Shown: piece by piece, positions 22,192-32,945 of the stretch | How the letters are laid out: each line of letters begins with the position of its first letter | How positions within the stretch are numbered: the stretch's first letter is position 1 | NCBI GenBank assembly: GCA_027625915.1 | Contig: JANTQA010000026.1 | Location: forward strand, 3,286,001-3,350,000 | DNA: 64,000 nucleotides | Reading direction: 5' to 3' | From: Anaeramoeba flamelloides | Lineage: Eukaryota > Metamonada > Anaeramoebidae | The notes under the pieces: model-generated | Told to the model about the DNA's origin: nothing | Database searches by the model: none | Seen by the model: the letters and a program-made list of their open reading frames with translations, nothing else | Position numbers and translations under genes: made by a program

Positions 22192-23506
22192 ATTGTATTT
22201 TAAAAATTGTGGAAAAAATATTTAAAGCAAAGATCTCAAGAAAATAAAACTATTCTTTAATAAATATGAAAAACCATTTTAATTAACATCATGTATGTTA
22301 AATTAAAATAAATTTTTACTTTATCGAAAGAATAATCACAATAAATTAGATTTTAATTTTCAGTCAGTTTCTCTATTAATTTTGAATTTGGGTTTTTTTT
22401 TTTTTCGACCTTTACCAAGAGATGAAAATTGATTGGTTGAGAATATTTAATCAAGACTCCCGTTTAACCAATTTGAGAAATTAATGTTTGCTCAATAATC
22501 GATATATTTATGGGTAGAATGGGTATAAAATTTTTGAATTTTTAATAATATTTTCGAATGATCAGAAAAAAAAAAAGTTTTTGGCTTTTTACAATTCCTA
22601 GTTTTTTGGTTTGTCTTGAAAGACTTTTCAACAAATTCAATGAAATAGAAATTTTGAGTTATTTTTTTCTAATTTATCAGTCTTACTCTGACAAATTAAA
22701 AAAAAAGTACAATCGTCTTTCAGAAATCAGTAGTAATGTTATTGGCTAACTCATTTTATAAAATCTTTTGTTTCAATTTAAAGAACATTTTGGGGTTGTT
22801 CTTCAAAGTATTAATTTTGTTAAAAAATAAAATTAACTTTCTGTAATTCAAAAGTATAAATTGTTGTCGAGTTGACAAAACAAATCCAGTAAACAAATAT
22901 ACTTGGAAAAAATCAATTGATCGTTTTGTGCTGCTTTAAATATTTAATGTAAAATCATCCATTACGGCAAGTTTAGAAATGACGAACAACCATAAAACTA
23001 AAAATGGATTTGGATTAATAATAAAAAAAAAAAAAAAAGATCGTGATTAATTTGGTAAAGACAAATTTGTTTGTTTGGTGTTTGGTAGTTAATTATCTTG
23101 TGAACATTCGAACAAAAAATCAAATTTGGAATTGTATATTATTTTAAAAAATGCTAGAAAAGGTAGGATCGGATTTGCTTACATTTTGAATAATAGGCTA
23201 AAGATCGATCTTTGAAAAAATGAAAAGGAAATCACTAATTTTAAAAAAAAAAAAAAAAAAAAAACAAGATTTGATTTTTCAAAAGAAAATTCCATCAAAA
23301 AATAGGATAACAATCTTGTATTATCATCTTTGTGAAAAGAATTTAAAATTGAATTGTTTATTTGTTCGCGTTAACGTATTTTTTATTGTAACCTGAAATA
23401 AATAATATTCAAAAAAGAAAGAAAGAAAAAAAGAAAACAATTTAATTTGTTTTTTTTTACTTTTTTTTTTCAGATTTTTTGGCTTTTTATTCAAGTTATA
23501 AAAAAA
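22192..23506. other. intergenic, nothing recognised
   Basis: About 1.3 kb downstream (3' side) of the Rpb9 gene. The frame at 22558-22749 is short and aromatic-rich and is not a recognised protein. An A run lies near 23244-23264. Confidence 0.5.
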
Positions 23507-23833
23507 TTAAAAAAAGGTCATATGACATTTAATACACTGAAAATGCAATCCCATTGTTTCTTTACCTTTGTTTGAAGGTGCTTGGAAAAAAACAGACACT
23601 TTAGAATGGCATTGTGGGCATTCCATATCTTTTGTTCGCGGGAGTGTAGGATCTGTTGTTACGTTGTGAGGTGCTTTATTTTCTTCCAAGGATCCAGTAA
23701 TTAAATTAAAATAGACCCTGCTTGTTTGAGACTGTTTACTAAATTCACAATTCCTACAACACAACCAAAGCTTTTGTTGTTGTCTATTTTCGTATGGGTA
23801 CAACATATTCGAACATTCAGGACAAAACTCCAT
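23507..23833 (-). CDS. RPB9: RNA polymerase II subunit Rpb9
   Basis: A single-exon gene of 108 residues, within the usual 110-125 for this family. Rpb9 is a small two-zinc-ribbon subunit of RNA polymerase II that affects start-site choice, fidelity and elongation. The N-terminal ribbon is visible as FCPECSNMLYPYENR...LWLCCRNC. The linker contains VTTDPTLPRTKD, matching the highly conserved DPTLPRTKD signature. The C-terminal ribbon reads MECPQCHSKVSVFFQAPSNK then FQCIKCHMTFF. All eight zinc-binding cysteines (two CxxC pairs per ribbon) are present. Start at the ATG whose frame opens MEFC, as in the family. Nothing looks damaged. Confidence 0.95.
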   Translation of the reverse strand: MEFCPECSNMLYPYENRQQQKLWLCCRNCEFSKQSQTSRVYFNLITGSLEENKAPHNVTTDPTLPRTKDMECPQCHSKVSVFFQAPSNKGKETMGLHFQCIKCHMTFF

Positions 23834-24356
23834 TATTAATAAAAAGAAAAGAAAAGATAATTGATAAAAAATGAAAAAGAAAAATGATTTGATCTTTTAG
23901 ATTCCATAATTATACAGATAAAATCTTTCCTATTGTGACTTATAATTCTTTAAAATTTATATGACCACCTGCTAACCTATTAAGATTGAATTACTTTAAT
24001 TTCATCTTGATTTTTGAATTAGTCCAATCACCATCAGACTATTTTAGATTTTCAAGGAGGGATCCAAGGAAGAATTCAGATGAGATTCTCTCGAACTACA
24101 TACAAAATGAAATGGTATTCGTCAAATCTGAGATATAAATTAACCATTTTCTAATATAAACCTAAAATAGAAATTGAATTAGATTCATCAGCATTACTGA
24201 AAAATTCAAATATATTGAATAAAATTTTTGGTTCAATTTCCCATTATGTAATCTCAGATCTCAACTTTTAAAACAACCCTAGAGAGAAAGAACTTTTTGA
24301 AAGCACAACCAATTTTTTAAAGTTATTTAACATTTCAAAGAATATATTGCTTTCTT
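23834..24356. other. upstream region of Rpb9
   Basis: Presumed promoter side of the minus-strand Rpb9 gene. A/T-rich, with no motif I can assign and no second gene. Confidence 0.5.
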
Positions 24357-24555
24357 TAAGGTTTACAATCCCTGAAACTGGAAAAAAGATTATCTTGTAT
24401 TGGGTGTGTCAACTTGTTATTTTGGTTCTTAGCTGATCGATCCACAACTAAGTTTGGATCGTATAGGTGGTTGAAAAAGGCTATTTTTGTGATTTTATTT
24501 TTTTTTTTTTCCGAAATCCAGATTGATGAGTCTAAGATTAATTAATTGGAAGGTA
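24357..24555 (+). repeat. inverted arm left of the LINE
   Basis: From TTAAGGTTTACAATCCCTGA to AGATTAATTAATTGGAAG this segment is matched almost base for base, in reverse complement, by 26750-26946. The two arms enclose the LINE fragment. A third, diverged copy lies in the same orientation at 54945-55200. There the homology continues past the arm (GGGTTGTAAATTC), and it does so here too (GGGTTGTCAATTG), so this left copy is the longer one. The G+C-richer core TTAGCTGATCGATCCACAAC is a convenient landmark. Confidence 0.85.
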
Positions 24556-25345
24556 TTGAATTGAAAGTGTTAATTTTTGGGTTGTCAATTGAAATTATAA
24601 TTTTCCTTTTACAGAGTTCGGAGTAAATAAAAAAATTTTTTAACCCTAATGATAAAACTATTGAATATATCAAAAAAAGATCAATTTTGTTTATTCATAA
24701 AAAGGGAAATGAAGGAGTCGCTTTAAACTATCGACCTATTTCAATTAATCAAAGTCTACCAAGATTATTTCTTAAAATGCTATATAAACTTATTGAGCCT
24801 TGTTGGGAATTTATTCATAAAGCGCAGTTTGGCTTTCGAAAAAAAATTTGATACTCGTGTTGCGGTATTAAACTTTTTAAATATTTACAATCAGATAAAA
24901 ACAAATAATGAAAATAAAAATGATAAAACTCATATTATAATGATTGATATAGCAAAAGGCTTTGACTCAATCAGTTTTAAAATAATTAGGAAAACAATAA
25001 AAAAGTTTATTTTAAATAAAATTATTCAAAAATTTTTAGTAAAATATTATCAAGGTGAAGGACTCGGTATATTCCAAGGGGATCCCTTATCACCGATTAT
25101 ATTTGCTCTTATTTCACATTTTCTATTATTAAAAATAATACCATTAACAAATCATTGTCAAATGTTTGCAGATGATTTAATTTTAATCATAAAAGGGAAT
25201 ATGAATCAAATAAAGGAAAAATTAAATGCTATATATCAAGTAATTGTCCAATTTGGATTAAAACCTAATGAAGACAAAACAGAAATTACTCAAGATTTAT
25301 CAAAAATTAAATATTTGGGAATTTATTTGGAAAAAATTTCACATT

Positions 25346-25546
25346 TACAGTCAGTTTCACTTTTAAGGCACAAACTTTCAACGAAATTTAAGGCACAAAA
25401 AAAATCTCAAATTAAAGCACAAAATTCAGCTTCTAGTAAAATAAATTGTAAAAATTAAAATTCCAAAAAATGTGCCTTAATTTGAGATTTTTATTGTGCC
25501 TTAAATTTCGTTGAAAGTTTGTGCCTTAAAAGTGAAACTGACTGTA
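25346..25546. mobile_element. 200-bp palindromic MITE, copy 1
   Basis: A near-perfect palindrome: CAGTCAGTTTCACTTTTAAG at the left is complemented by the right end, with pairing continuing for most of the length around a loop of roughly 30-40 bases. TA dinucleotides at both borders fit a TA target duplication. It has landed in the LINE reverse-transcriptase reading frame; LINE-like sequence resumes on the far side. The element is transcriptionally silent as far as can be seen, with no ORF of its own. Confidence 0.9.
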
Positions 25547-25682
25547 GTCTATAACCTAAAAAAGGCAAAAGAAACTTATAATAGTTCTAAACAATTATTC
25601 AATAATAATTTATTAACAAATAATTTAAAAATAAGATTATTTAAATCTTTTATATTAAGTCAATTAACATATGGATTACAAA

Positions 25683-25883
25683 TACAGTCAGTTTCGCTTT
25701 TAAGGCACAAACTTTCAACGAAATTTAAGGCACAAAAAAATCTCAAATTAAGGCACAAAATTTGGAATTTTTTTTTTTACAATTTATTTTTACTAGAATT
25801 TAAATTTTGTGCTTTAATTTGAGATTTTTAGTGTGTCTTAAATTTCGTTGAAAGTTTGTGCCTTAAAAGTGAAACTGACTGTA
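25683..25883. mobile_element. 200-bp palindromic MITE, copy 2
   Basis: Same family and length as 25346-25546, only about 135 bases downstream and also inside the LINE. Ends CAGTCAGTTTCGCTTTTAAG / inverse, bordered by TA. Differences from copy 1 are scattered substitutions in arms and loop, so this is an independent insertion rather than a local duplication of copy 1. Confidence 0.9.
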
Positions 25884-26749
25884 TATAATTATAAAATAGC
25901 AACCCTAAACTATTTAAACTCTTGGATTCATACATGTATTACTGAAATATAAAAAAATAAACAGAAACACACCAATTCTTATTTATAAAACAGAATTTAA
26001 ATTCGAAAATTTGGTAATATCAATCAATAAAAAGAAATTTAAACTAAAAAATAAATCAAAAGAATTATCTCTATCCTATCTTGAAAAATTAATAAAATTT
26101 AATCAAAGAATAAACAATAAAATTAACTGGAAGTCGGAGAGTTTAAACCTTCTTAAAAAGGAAATTTATAATTATAATTATAATGAGTTGTTGAATTCTA
26201 CCAGTTGGAAGGTACAAAAATATTTCGCAATAATTAAAAATCAAAAAAATTTATTTATTAATCAAAGATATTTAAGTTATCCATCAAGTTCAACAATTCT
26301 AAAATTCAGAACATTTACCAACTGCTTAAATAGATATTATTATGTAAGGAATAAAAATTCAAATAAATTTTGTCCTTTATGTTTAAAATATGAACATAAG
26401 GAAATAATAGAAAATATTGATCACTTTTTATGGGTATGTCCTTCCTATAAAAAAGATAGATTAATTTTTCTGAAAAAGTTAAAAAGAATTAAATTTTAAT
26501 GAAATAATTTTAAATTATGATAGCTTAAAATTATTTTCGTTAATTAATAATCGTAAAATCTATGATTTTACGCTTAAATTTCTGAAAGGGAATTTAAGTA
26601 AAAGGGCACTTAGAGTGTAATCTACACTTCCTCCTCAATAAAAAAAAAAAAAAATAAAAAAAATTTTTTTTACAAGCATCAAATAATACAAAGCGTAAAT
26701 AAAAATTTCAACATTGAAAACAAAAAACTCAATTGCTAATTAAATATCT

Positions 26750-26946
26750 TCCAATTAATTAATCTTAGACTCATCAATCTGGATTTCGGAAAAAAAAAAA
26801 AAATAAAATCACAAAAATAGCCTTTTTCAACCACCTATACGATCCAAACTTAGTTGTGGATCGATCAGCTAAGAACCAAAATAACAAGTTGACACACCCA
26901 ATACAAGATAATCTTTTTTTCCAGTTTCAGGGATTGTAAACCTTAA
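26750..26946 (-). repeat. inverted arm right of the LINE
   Basis: Reverse complement of 24357-24555 with very few visible differences over about 195 bases (mainly in a poly-A run). Beyond each arm, on both sides, the sequences diverge sharply. This sharp limit suggests a single duplication-inversion event or two insertions of a short element in opposite orientation, not gradual decay of one palindrome. Confidence 0.85.
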
Positions 26947-27229
26947 AGCTTGTGTAAAGAAATAAGTAAAAATGGAAATTGAACTAAAAATTTTCAGATA
27001 TTTATTTATATTTATCAGTACGATTTTTAAAAAAATGAGTAGTTTTTTTTTAAATAAGATAGAGAGAATTTAAAGTTTTTTAAAAGTGATCAGTTTGATT
27101 AAAGTATAAACTTTTTTTAAAAAAGCTCTTTTTTCGCCTCAACTTTATTTAAAGGTTTTAACTTCACTTTTTGAAAATAGAAAACTTTTAAAAGGTTCTA
27201 ATTCTGAAAATGATTTCACTTTTTTAGGG

Positions 27230-29075
27230 GAAAAGGTACATTTTATAACTATTGAGTGTCACAGTCTAGACAAAAAGGAATCATTTAAACCATTTCTTTA
27301 ACCAAACACATTAATATTTAAATTAATTTTAGAGTTGTGTATATCTATTAGTACAATATTTACACTCAATTAAAGCATGTAAATCATCAAAAAAGAATAA
27401 AGCGAACAAGTAAAAATTATATTAAAATCATTTATTTCTTGATCTTCTATGAAAATATTAATACAATTATTTGTTCTTTACTTGTTTTTATTTTTAATTC
27501 TGAATGGAAAAACTTTTGTTTTGAATATTGTCGATTAAAATATTACTTCCTATTTTTAACGTTTTCCCAAAATGTATTTTCAAATCCTATTTTCCTTTGA
27601 TCTAATTTTAATTTGGTTCAAGAAAATAGGACATTTTTTGAATATACTTCAGAAATAAAGATTTATTAGAAGTAGCCATTACCAAGATAGAAGGTCAAAT
27701 TTATTAAAAAAAAAAATCTATTAAGCTCAGAGTTCAATAGTATTTAAATATCCAAAATCATAAACTATCATTTACCGATTCTTGAAAATATTTCAATTTG
27801 TGCTTTTGTATTGTAATAAATAAATAAAATATATTAAATTTTCTGATCTCACTATTATCTGATATTTTTTAAGGGTGAAAATTAATGTATATAGTTTTCT
27901 TCTTGGTGTAATTTATTATTTTCATAACTTGTTTAATCTAAACAAAATTTTAAATAGAATTGAAAAACGTATAACTTCATTTTGATAATTTAAAAAATAA
28001 TTTGTTTCCTTTCCGTATATCCAGTTTTTTATTGAAATTGATCTGATCTTTTCTTCACTTAAAAAAAGTATTATCTTTTTTTTTCATTTTTTGGAAATAT
28101 TTCATCATAAATATTTTGAAATAAATACTTTAGCCATTGATTCAATCGTTATTAATATTCAACTTAATTTGATATAGTCAATTAACTAACACCTTTGCTA
28201 ACACGTTTTTTTTTTTTTTTGAAATATATAAAAAAATGCCACAATTTTTGGAAATATCTTAAAAATAAATTTTTTGAATCTTTCTTCATTTACAATTTTA
28301 TTTTGTTTTATTTTTTTGGTTTAGTTATTATAAATTTTTGTTTGATTGAAAAATCAAAATAATTTTGAATCATGATCGAATTTTATTTCTTAATAGGCCT
28401 TTTTCTCTGGGTTGAATCTTTGTCAGTTGTTTTCAAGAATTCAACCCCTTTATTTTACTCTTTGAAACATGATACTTTATTTTTTTACTTTTTATGATAA
28501 AAATATTTGAAAAAAGAATTTTTAAAAACAAATTTATAAAAAAAGTTTTGTAAAATAATAATAAATTGTAATGAGACCAGTAATTCAAGGTAATGAATTA
28601 TTTAAATTCATCTGAATAAAGAATACAAAGAAAAAACAAATCTTCGAAAATAGACTTTGATTGTTTTTTTTTTTTTCTTCATTTTTGATTTCAACAAGTT
28701 TCTTTGAAAAGTGATATTTTCTTTTTGGCTTTCCAAAAAGAAAATATTTGTTTCAAATATACATCTTTTCGGGTCTATTTTTTTGGTTTGATTCTTTTGG
28801 TTGTTTGATTATTTTCACTCATTCGTATAAACACATTTCTAGATGCAAAACCAAATTTTTATTAACAAAAATTGAATCAAGAAAAATGTCCAAAAAATTG
28901 AATAATTCAAGATTCCAATTCTGAATTAATTAGGGTTTGCTTTCTTTTCACAAATAGAACAGCAAATGAGATTTTGGTTTCAAAGTTTCAATATCTGGTT
29001 GTACTCAAAATATATTTTTCAGTAATGTTCTCACAGTTAAAATTTTTCAAAATGGTAACATGTACTTGCTTCCTT
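27230..29075 (+). mobile_element. 1.2-kb TIR element copy A, with nested MITE
   Basis: The left end GGTACATTTTATAACTATTG then AGTGTCAC and the right end TTTTTCAAAATGGTAACATG then TACTTGC are imperfect inverted repeats. The body is collinear with copy B (30207-31630, inverted) and copy C (53697-54891, same strand). Shared landmarks include AAATCATTTATTTCTTGAT, TTTTCGGGTCTATTTTTTTG and CAGTAATGTTCTCACA. Subtracting the 588-bp MITE inserted at 27673-28260 leaves about 1.26 kb, in line with the other copies. Length and TIR type would fit a Tc1/mariner-like element, but no DDE motif could be read, so the superfamily is open. It ends 138 bases from the Ras stop codon. Confidence 0.8.
27673..28260 (+). 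mobile_element. 590-bp MITE, copy 2 (nested in copy A)
   Basis: Left end AGCCATTACCAAGATAGAAG and right end TGCCACAATTTTTGGAAATA correspond to the ends of 5879-6468, and the interior is collinear with it. It interrupts the 1.2-kb element exactly where copies B and C are continuous. The MITE therefore transposed after copy A was in place, which orders the two events. Confidence 0.85.
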
Positions 29076-29212
29076 AAAAAAATAAAAATGAAAAAAACTC
29101 AAAAAAAAATTGTGGTGATAGTACAAATCAATTTTATTTCAAGTTAAATGTTACAAATTAATTTCTATAAAAAGGTTGGTTAATACAAAATTAAATATCT
29201 CAAAATTGAATT

Positions 29213-29803
29213 TTACATAATTGAACACCTTAATCTTCGTTTTTTTTTCTTCAAAGATTTTTTCATTTTTTGTTTATTTTCGTTGCTTAAAAGTTTTTCG
29301 TTTTGGTTCTTAATTTCTCTGACTGATTCAAAAAATGATTCGTCAACATTGGTTCTAAATTTTGCAGAAGTTTCAAAAAAAGGACAACCAAAGGTTTTTG
29401 CCAAATCTTGTCCTTCTCCTTTTGAAATTCGTCTTTCATTTTCAAGATCGCTTTTATTGCCAACAATGATGATTGGAACATCATCAGAATCTTTCACCCT
29501 TGTGATTTGCTCATGAAAAATTGCTACTTCACCAAATGAGTTTCTATCAGTGACCGAATACACAATTAAAAACGCTTCACCACTTCTCATGTATGAATCT
29601 CTCATTGCTGAGTATTCTTCTTGTCCTGCAGTATCAAGAATATCTAAAAGACAGATTTCTTCATCAATTTTTACTTGTCTTCGATACGCATCTTCAATTG
29701 TTGGATCGTATTCTTCGATGAAATGTGATTGGACAAATTGGATTGTTAATGCAGATTTTCCAACACCACCACCTCCGACAACGACTAATTTTTTGTTATT
29801 CAT
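29213..29803 (-). CDS. Ras-family small GTPase
   Basis: A single-exon Ras GTPase of 196 residues, a membrane-anchored molecular switch. The P-loop reads [14 protein letters not shown] with Gly at positions 10-13 (Ala is usual at 11), K16 and S17. Switch I is [12 protein letters not shown] (about 32-43). Switch II is [13 protein letters not shown], keeping Q61, so the enzyme should hydrolyse GTP normally. Specificity motifs GNKSDL and ETSAK are present. The C-terminus is Lys/Arg-rich (KKKRRLR) and ends in the CAAX box CSIM, predicting farnesylation at the plasma membrane. Length and motifs are normal for Ras proper rather than Rap or Ral. The gene lies in a 1.1-kb island between two inverted copies of the 1.2-kb element. 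The T/A-rich upstream segment (29804-30206) is the presumed promoter. Confidence 0.96.
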   Translation of the reverse strand: MNNKKLVVVGGGGVGKSALTIQFVQSHFIEEYDPTIEDAYRRQVKIDEEICLLDILDTAGQEEYSAMRDSYMRSGEAFLIVYSVTDRNSFGEVAIFHEQITRVKDSDDVPIIIVGNKSDLENERRISKGEGQDLAKTFGCPFFETSAKFRTNVDESFFESVREIKNQNEKLLSNENKQKMKKSLKKKKRRLRCSIM

Positions 29804-30206
29804 TTTTATAAGCTTTTGGTAAATTTTGAAAAATAAAAAAGTTTTTTATGATTTTGAAAAAAGAATGAATTTTTTGTTGTTAATTTTCCAATTTAAAAGA
29901 ATTTTGTTGAAATTCTAAGAAACTCACGTCTTTCTTAGAAATTGGGTACGCGACTTGGGTTTCTGATATTAAGTTTATTCATTTCAAATAACCAAATTTT
30001 GTATCAAAAAAAACAAAAATATTTTAGTTTTTTTTTTTTTTTTAATAAACTTGTTGGAGTAATTTAAATTTATTATGGAATTTGAAATATTTTTGATGGT
30101 TGATGATTATAACGAGTATTTAAGGTAACTAACATCACACTAGATTCCAATACCATTTCTGGGTATTCTTTAAATACTTGCTTATTTTTTAAGGTTTCCT
30201 GAACTT
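29804..30206. other. Ras upstream region
   Basis: A/T-rich presumed promoter of the minus-strand Ras gene, reaching to the edge of the inverted element copy B. No defined motif recognised. The short G+C-richer GGTACGCGACTTGGGT near 29945 stands out in composition only. Confidence 0.4.
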
Positions 30207-31630
30207 AAGGAAGTAAGTACATTTTACCATTTTGAAAAATTTTAATATGTTAACATTACTGAAAAATAATATTTTTGAGTGCCAACAGATATTGAAACTT
30301 TGGGAACAAAATACCATTCACTAGTCTATTTGTGAAAAGAATCAAAGTAATTCAGAGTTGAATCTGAATTTTTTTAATTATTTGAACATTTTTTTTGATT
30401 CATTTTTTTTTGATAAAATTTTTTGGTTTTATTAAATTTGGTTTTGGATTTAGAAATCTGTTTATATGAACAATTGAAATTAATCAAAGAAGTAAACCAA
30501 AAAAATATACCCAAAAGGGTGTGTATTTTAATAAATCTTTTCTTTTTGAAGATCAAACACGAATGATCATCTTTCCAAATAAATTTGTTGAAATCAAGAA
30601 AGAAAAAAAAAATTCAAATCAAAGTCTATTTTCCAAGATTTTGTCTTTTCTTTATCTTCTTAGTTTGGAGGAATACAAACTATTTTTTTCCTTGAATTTC
30701 TCGCCCCATTACTATTTATTATTATTTTACAAAACCTTTTGTGACAAATTTGCTTTTCAAAATTCTTTTTTCAAATATTTTTATCAAACAAAGCCAAAAC
30801 AAAGAACACTATTTCAAAAATTAAAATAGAAGGGGTTGAATTCTCTTGGAATCAAAAAAACAGTTACAAAAGATAAAAATCAAAATAATTGAAAAATTCA
30901 AGAAAAAATTTCAATCAGATTCAGTATTTTTTTGAGTTCTCATTTTAAATGGAAAATAAATAATTATAAAATCAAACGCATTGGTCCAATAAATCCTTAT
31001 TCTCAAGAAGAATTTAAAAAATCTCCTATTTTCTAAACCCAAACTAAAATTACAGTCAGTTTCACTTTTAAGGCACAAACTTTCAACGAAATTTAAGGCA
31101 CAAAAAAAATCTCAAATTAAAGCACAAAATTCAAATTCTAGTAAAAATAAATTGTAAAAAAAAAAATTCCAAATTTTGTGCCTTAATTTGAGATTTTTTT
31201 GTGCTTTAAATTTCGTTGAAAGTTTGTGCCTTAAACGTGAAACTGACTGTAGATGAATTAAATGAAAATAGCATTTTTAAATTCATTTTGGAAATTCTTT
31301 CGAAATAAACAGTAATTTGTTTACCAAAAATTTTACAAACAAAATTATTTTCATAAAGAATTAAAAATAAAACCAATTAAAGAAAAAGTAATTGTGTAAA
31401 AGGTTATAGATAAGATCGAGTAATAAATGATTTTTATTTATTTTTTTTTGATCAATTTTTTCCTTTTTTTGATTTCCATTTTTTTATTGGTTTGAAAATA
31501 TCTTATACTAGGATATACTCCACTCTAGTATTTATGAAAATATCAATTTATTTGGTTAAAGAAATGATTTGAAGAATTCAGTTTCACATAAATGGTGACA
31601 CTCAAAAAATGAAAAATGTACTTACCCCCT
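30207..31630 (-). mobile_element. 1.2-kb TIR element copy B, with nested MITE
   Basis: Begins GGAAGTAAGTACATTTTACC then ATTTTGAAAAA and ends in the inverted form (CATTTTTTGA... read as GAAAAATGTACTTACCCCC), giving the clearest TIR of the family. It runs as the reverse complement of copies A and C. Removing the 200-bp palindromic MITE at 31051-31251 leaves about 1.22 kb. Overlapping frames on either strand (30374-30556 and 30521-30829) are low-complexity, and no transposase motif was recognised in them. Its terminus nearest the Ras gene is the same terminus that copy A presents to the gene from the other side. Confidence 0.8.
31051..31251. mobile_element. 200-bp palindromic MITE, copy 3 (nested in copy B)
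   Basis: Ends CAGTCAGTTTCACTTTTAAG / inverse with TA at both borders. It interrupts element copy B between AAACTAAAAT and GATGAATTAA, where copies A and C are continuous. Near-identical in the arms to the copies in the LINE. Confidence 0.9.
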
Positions 31631-32570
31631 TAATCAAAGCAAGATTGTTTTTTCACCAATATGCTTCTAAAGGCACTGTAATTTTTTTTTCTCATTTGGG
31701 TTAGTCACCAATGAACTGATCAAGAATTTAAAGAGATAAAATTTCTGAATTTTAAGACCTTTTCAGGAATCAGTAATGGAGGGGTTATGAATGCTTCCAA
31801 ACACTATTCGCAAAAGCGATTTGTAACTTATCAAGAGGTGTGCTTCAATACTACCTTTTCTTTTTCAGAATTTCTCAACAAATCACCGAAAAAAATTGTA
31901 TATCTTAAAAAAACACTTTTATATTGTTCTTTTCACTTTTTCCAACATAACTATTGTGTCAAAAAATGGAGACAGATCAAAAAAGTGGGGAAATTTTTAA
32001 TATAAAAGAATTCAAAAACTTGCTCCTTTTTTGCACACAAATATATAAATTATCAAATAATAATTATCTATTTATCTTGAAAAATTGATTAATATATTCT
32101 GATTCAATGAATTTTCACTGTTCGGAAAATATAAAAATCAAAAAAAATTTTCATGGTTCTAGAATAAAATTGACCTACGTCAAAAAAGAGGTACACTTAT
32201 TTTAAAAAATGAAAAATTTAAATGGAACATTAGTAAAACTCATCAAAAACACCAGAATTTTGTGAAGATAATACAAATCCAAATATGAATTTAATTGTTT
32301 TTAAGAAGTATAGTATCTAACTTAGATTTACTTCATTTCAATTTAATCAAGATACCTCACGTGGAATGTTGTAAAAATCAAATTTTTTATTTTTGATTTG
32401 AGTGAGTGGGAAAACTCAATAACAATTACATTTTATAACAATTCATCTCTCGTAAATTTATACTTTGAGAGATAAACCTTAATATATTATCTAAATTATT
32501 TTGTGATTACTTGTGAAAAACCCCATTTTTCTTAATTTTACTAATGAAGAGACATGATTAAATAAAATTA
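31631..32570. other. intergenic, nothing recognised
   Basis: The frame at 31787-32005 (72 residues) has no recognisable motif and no intron-linked partners, so no gene is called. Otherwise A/T-rich spacer. Confidence 0.45.
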
Positions 32571-32692
32571 ACCCCGTTTGCCGTTATTTTTTTTATTTTA
32601 TTTTTGAAATAAACCCCAAATTAACTAAATTTTCAGTTTATTTCTGAAATTAAACAAAAACAACATTTATTTTTCATTAGGTTTTACAGAAT

Positions 32693-32945
32693 TTAAAAGA
32701 ATTGAGTAAAATCAAAGAATTTTCTCTATTCTATTTAATTGTGGGAAACAACCTTGAATTATGCTTGGGTTTTCTATTTATTTATAAAATCTGTAGATTT
32801 TCCTTAGGTTTTTTTTACCTTTTGATAAAAAAGAAAAATCGCTTAAATTTACTTTTTATTTCCAAAATTAAAAAAAACTGCAGTTATCCATTCTAGAATT
32901 AAAAAGAATTGAGTAAAATCAAAGATTTTTCTCCATTTTTTTGAC
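32693..32945. repeat. two 55-base palindromes (GAATTGAGTAAAAT hairpins)
   Basis: TAGAATTTAAAAGAATTGAG (then TAAAATC) at about 32693 folds back on TTTTCTCTATTCTATTTAAT. A second similar hairpin starts at about 32894 with TAGAATTAAAAAGAATTGAG. The same type occurs at about 37162 and 37868. They read as element ends placed head to head. Upstream, from about 32590, is a fragment of the companion GAAATAAACC...GGTTTATTTC repeat seen in the 37-kb cluster. Confidence 0.6.

Larger units (their letters stand above)
24617..26655 (+). mobile_element. 5'-truncated LINE with RT and poly(A) tail
   Basis: Non-LTR retrotransposon fragment. From about 24690 the translated sequence reads NYRPISINQSLPRLF and AQFGFRK. 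Then come MIDIAKGFDSISF (motif A, first catalytic Asp), QGDPLSPIIFAL (motif B), FADDLILI (motif C) and LKPNEDKTEI (motif D), so the reverse-transcriptase core is recognisable. A C-terminal Cys-His-Cys cluster, CPLCLKYEHKE...DHFLWVC, lies near 26371-26440, followed by a stop at 26497. The 3' end carries CTTCCTCCTCAATA and an A tail at about 26639-26655. It is dead: the frame slips at an A run near 24838, two 200-bp MITEs interrupt it at 25346 and 25683, and further slips occur near 25950. The endonuclease region is missing (5' truncation). Flanking inverted arms are annotated separately. Confidence 0.88.

Noticed and set aside
24793-25458. A stand-alone reverse-transcriptase gene starting at an ATG near 24793
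   Set aside because: LINE homology starts upstream in another frame (from about 24690) and slips at an A run; the apparent start is not a real N-terminus, and the 3' end of the frame is MITE sequence.
24600-26500. Use of a non-standard genetic code to explain TGA/TAA in LINE and transposase frames
   Set aside because: All intact host genes use TAA or similar stops at the expected ends and contain none internally; the interruptions in the elements come with frame slips and are ordinary decay.
30521-30829. 102-codon plus-strand frame rich in Phe/Leu/Tyr
   Set aside because: It lies in copy B of the 1.2-kb element and is not conserved as protein in copies A and C.
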